A stretch of 64,000 nucleotides of DNA from Shumkonia mesophila (GTDB lineage: Bacteria; Pseudomonadota; Alphaproteobacteria; Rhodospirillales; Shumkoniaceae). Positions 62,196-64,000 of this stretch are shown piece by piece. The notes beneath the pieces are model-generated. The model saw nothing but the letters and a program-made list of their open reading frames with translations. It was not told the DNA's origin and did not search any database. Within the stretch, counting starts at the first letter, position 1, and every line of letters starts with the position of its first letter. A program made the position numbers and the translations under genes. Where the stretch lies: positions 51,217 to 115,216 of the forward strand of contig NZ_JAOTID010000008.1 of assembly GCF_026163695.1 (NCBI RefSeq), given 5' to 3'.

Positions 62196-62513
62196 TCAGC
62201 GGTGGCCGCTGATGTCGGCGTGCAACGGCTTGGTTTCCTCGAAGCGGCGCTTCTGATCGGCCGTCGCTTCCTTCTGATGCTTGGCCTGCCACTCGGCATA
62301 GGGCATGCCATAGACGATCTCGCGCGCCTCGCCCTCGGTCATGGCCAGCCCCCGCTCCTCGGCCGCCGCCCGGTACCATTTGGACAGGCAATTGCGGCAG
62401 AAGCCGGCCAGGTTCATCAGGTCGATATTCTGAACGTCGGTGCGCTTCCTTAAGTGCGCGACCAAGCCGCGAAAGGCGGCGGCCTCAAGCTCGGTGCGGG
62501 TCTTATCGTCCAT
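62196..62513 (-). CDS. DUF1244 family protein
   Basis: A 105-residue protein. The conserved block is LEAAAFRGLVAHLRKRTDVQ, then NIDLMNLAGFCRNCLSKWYR and YGMPYAEWQAKHQ. The Cys pair in CRNC may bind metal. It belongs to DUF1244, a small family widespread in alpha- and gammaproteobacteria with unknown function. ATG 62513 is preceded by GAGGAAGG. It precedes nothing else on its strand except the repeat, and purD lies upstream. Confidence 0.88.
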   Translation of the reverse strand: MDDKTRTELEAAAFRGLVAHLRKRTDVQNIDLMNLAGFCRNCLSKWYRAAAEERGLAMTEGEAREIVYGMPYAEWQAKHQKEATADQKRRFEETKPLHADISGHR

Positions 62514-62583
62514 CGCCTTCCTCCTCGCGGTGATGCCCCTCATATGGGGTGCGGCCACGGAACCGGAAGACGCAAGAGCGGTC

Positions 62584-63855
62584 TCAGCGCTTGAGCGCGC
62601 GCCAGCCGATGTCGCGCCGGCAGAAGCCGTCCGGCCAGTCGATCGCATCCACCGCCTTGTAGGCCCGCTTCTGGGCCTCGGCCACCGTCTTGCCCCGCGC
62701 GGTGACGTTGAGCACCCGTCCGCCGTTGGCGATGATGGTGTCGTCGGCCGCCTTGGTACCGGCGTGAAAGACGGTGACGCCCTCCACGGCATTGGCCGCC
62801 GCCAGCCCCCGGATTTCCGAGCCTTTTTCATAGACCCCCGGGTATCCCTTGGCCGCCATCACCACGGTCAGGGCGGCATCGGAATGCCAGTCGAGAGTCA
62901 CCTTGTCCAGGCTGCCATCCGCACAGGCCAACAGCGCCTCCAGCAGGTCCGACTTGAGGCGCAGCATCAGTGGCTGGCATTCGGGATCGCCGAAGCGGAC
63001 GTTGTATTCGAGAAGCTTGGGGACCCCCTTGTCGATCATCAGCCCGGCGAACAGCACGCCCTTGTAGGCGCACCCTTCCGCCGCCATGCCTTCGATGGTC
63101 GGCGTGATGATGGTGTTCATGACGGTTTTGGCGATGGCCGCCGTCACCACCGGGGCCGGCGAATAGGCGCCCATGCCCCCGGTGTTCGGCCCCTCGTCGC
63201 CGTCGTAGGCCGCCTTGTGGTCCTGGGCGGAGACCAACGGCACGGCGCGCACGCCATCGACCAGGGCGAAGAAGCTGGCCTCCTCGCCGGTCAGGAATTC
63301 CTCGACGATGACCTCGTCACCGGCCCCGCCGAAGGCCCGCTCGACCATGATGTGGTCGACCGCCGCATAGGCTTCCAGCTCGTTGCGGCACAGGATGACG
63401 CCCTTGCCGGCGGCCAGCCCGTCGGCCTTGACCACGATCGGCGCCCCCTTGCGGCGGATGTATTCCTTGGCCGCGGCCGGCTCGTCGAAGCGCTGGAATT
63501 CCGCCGTCGGGATGGCGTACTTCTCGCACAGGTCCTTCATGAAGCCCTTGGAGCCTTCCAACGCGGCCGCGTTGGCGCGCGGCCCGAAGGCCCTGATCCC
63601 GGCCGCTTCCAGGCGGTCGACCAGTCCGGCCACCAGGGGGCCTTCGGGTCCGACCACCACCAGGCTGATCTTGTTCTCGGCGGCGAAACGCACGATGCCG
63701 TCGATGTCCATGGCATCCAAGGGGACGCACTTGGCGATCGCCGCGATGCCCGCGTTGCCCGGCGCGCAGTAAAGCTTCCCGCAGCGTGGCGATTTGGCGA
63801 TGGCCCAGCACAAAGCATGTTCGCGGCCACCCGAGCCGACCACCAGGATTTTCAT
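62584..63855 (-). CDS. purD: Phosphoribosylamine-glycine ligase
   Basis: A 423-residue GARS enzyme, the second step of purine synthesis. MKILVVGSGGREHALCWAIA opens the protein, the ATP-grasp part holds VVKADGLAAGKGVILC near residue 142, and VEEFLTGEEASFFALVDG, GDEGPNTGGMGAYSPAP near 220 and YNVRFGDPECQPLMLRLKSD near 285 follow. Length is normal. It is divergent from xseA with a 61-base gap. Confidence 0.96.
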   Translation of the reverse strand: MKILVVGSGGREHALCWAIAKSPRCGKLYCAPGNAGIAAIAKCVPLDAMDIDGIVRFAAENKISLVVVGPEGPLVAGLVDRLEAAGIRAFGPRANAAALEGSKGFMKDLCEKYAIPTAEFQRFDEPAAAKEYIRRKGAPIVVKADGLAAGKGVILCRNELEAYAAVDHIMVERAFGGAGDEVIVEEFLTGEEASFFALVDGVRAVPLVSAQDHKAAYDGDEGPNTGGMGAYSPAPVVTAAIAKTVMNTIITPTIEGMAAEGCAYKGVLFAGLMIDKGVPKLLEYNVRFGDPECQPLMLRLKSDLLEALLACADGSLDKVTLDWHSDAALTVVMAAKGYPGVYEKGSEIRGLAAANAVEGVTVFHAGTKAADDTIIANGGRVLNVTARGKTVAEAQKRAYKAVDAIDWPDGFCRRDIGWRALKR

Positions 63856-63916
63856 GGGCCGTCCCTCCGGTTTCGGTGTTATTGCCGCTTCGGCGGCGAT
63901 CATGGATACTGCCGCC

Positions 63917-64000
63917 ATGAGTGAAACCCTACCTGACGCCGGGGCCGACCACAACCTGCCGATTTTCACGGTGAGCGAGATTTCGCAGGCCCTGAAAACG
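63917..64000 (+). CDS. xseA: Exodeoxyribonuclease VII large subunit, N-terminal start
   Basis: The first 28 codons only: MSETLPDAGADHNLPIFTVS, then EISQALKT. The pattern P-x-F-T-V-S-E-[IL]-[ST]-x-A-L-K is the XseA opening (OB-fold strand 1), and purD/xseA divergence is common in Rhodospirillales. The rest of the gene lies beyond the window. Confidence 0.8.
   Translation, partial: MSETLPDAGADHNLPIFTVSEISQALKT

Overview
The window is high-GC chromosomal DNA from an alphaproteobacterium, most likely of the Rhodospirillales. Supporting markers are a GcrA cell-cycle regulator, a class I (archaeal-type) lysyl-tRNA synthetase, a plant-type glutamate-cysteine ligase, a SAM-II riboswitch in front of metZ, and divergent ubiA/rsmE. 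I cannot name a genus. Several families of dispersed intergenic palindromic repeats are present, and two of them form the 3' ends of neighbouring genes (gluQ and a NUDIX gene).

Layout. 1-7.5 kb is host DNA: the end of a cation/proton antiporter, an M23 lipoprotein, a Phd/YefM-type antitoxin with a MazF/PemK-like partner, gluQ, a NUDIX hydrolase, an ACT-domain protein, a stand-alone FliG C-terminal-like protein, gcrA and methylmalonyl-CoA mutase. 7.5-9.2 kb is a junction zone with a small, probably truncated gene, an unknown protein with a notable C-terminal module, and a secreted helical protein driven by its own promoter. 9.2-27.4 kb is a podovirus-type virion cluster, nearly all on the minus strand: portal, Bbp19-like protein, scaffold, capsid, decoration protein, tail tubes A and B, one small ejection protein, two tail-fibre proteins, a DUF4376 protein, large terminase, and a lysis module. 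No integrase, replication gene, phage RNA polymerase or small terminase is visible. Between scaffold and capsid lies an extra cassette: a peptidoglycan-binding protein with an unassigned C-terminal domain, a candidate immunity protein just downstream, and upstream a decayed RNA 2'-phosphotransferase between two terminators. An S24/LexA-like repressor (27.5-28.2 kb) closes the region.

28.2-64 kb is host housekeeping DNA: lysK, two paralogous GAF/HD-GYP proteins with the same large insertion, mscL, ubiD, ubiA, rsmE, gshA, tldD, SAM-II/metZ, pmbA, a lipid kinase with an LpxH-like phosphoesterase and a glycosyltransferase, pgi, mutL, rsmD, rluB, a C26 amidotransferase, tadA, a dienelactone hydrolase, a TRAP transporter (dctPQM), purD and the start of xseA. 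Embedded at 35.6-37.2 kb is an accessory patch: a gene broken by one extra G in a G7 run and a divergent AT-rich membrane-protein gene.

The most interesting signals are three. First, the toxin/immunity-like cassette sits inside a virion-only cluster, which suggests a domesticated particle or a cargo-bearing defective prophage. Second, a roughly 40-residue C-terminal module is shared by the unknown protein at the left end of the cluster and the frameshifted protein 28 kb away. Third, the two phage transcription units start from promoters sharing an extended upstream motif.
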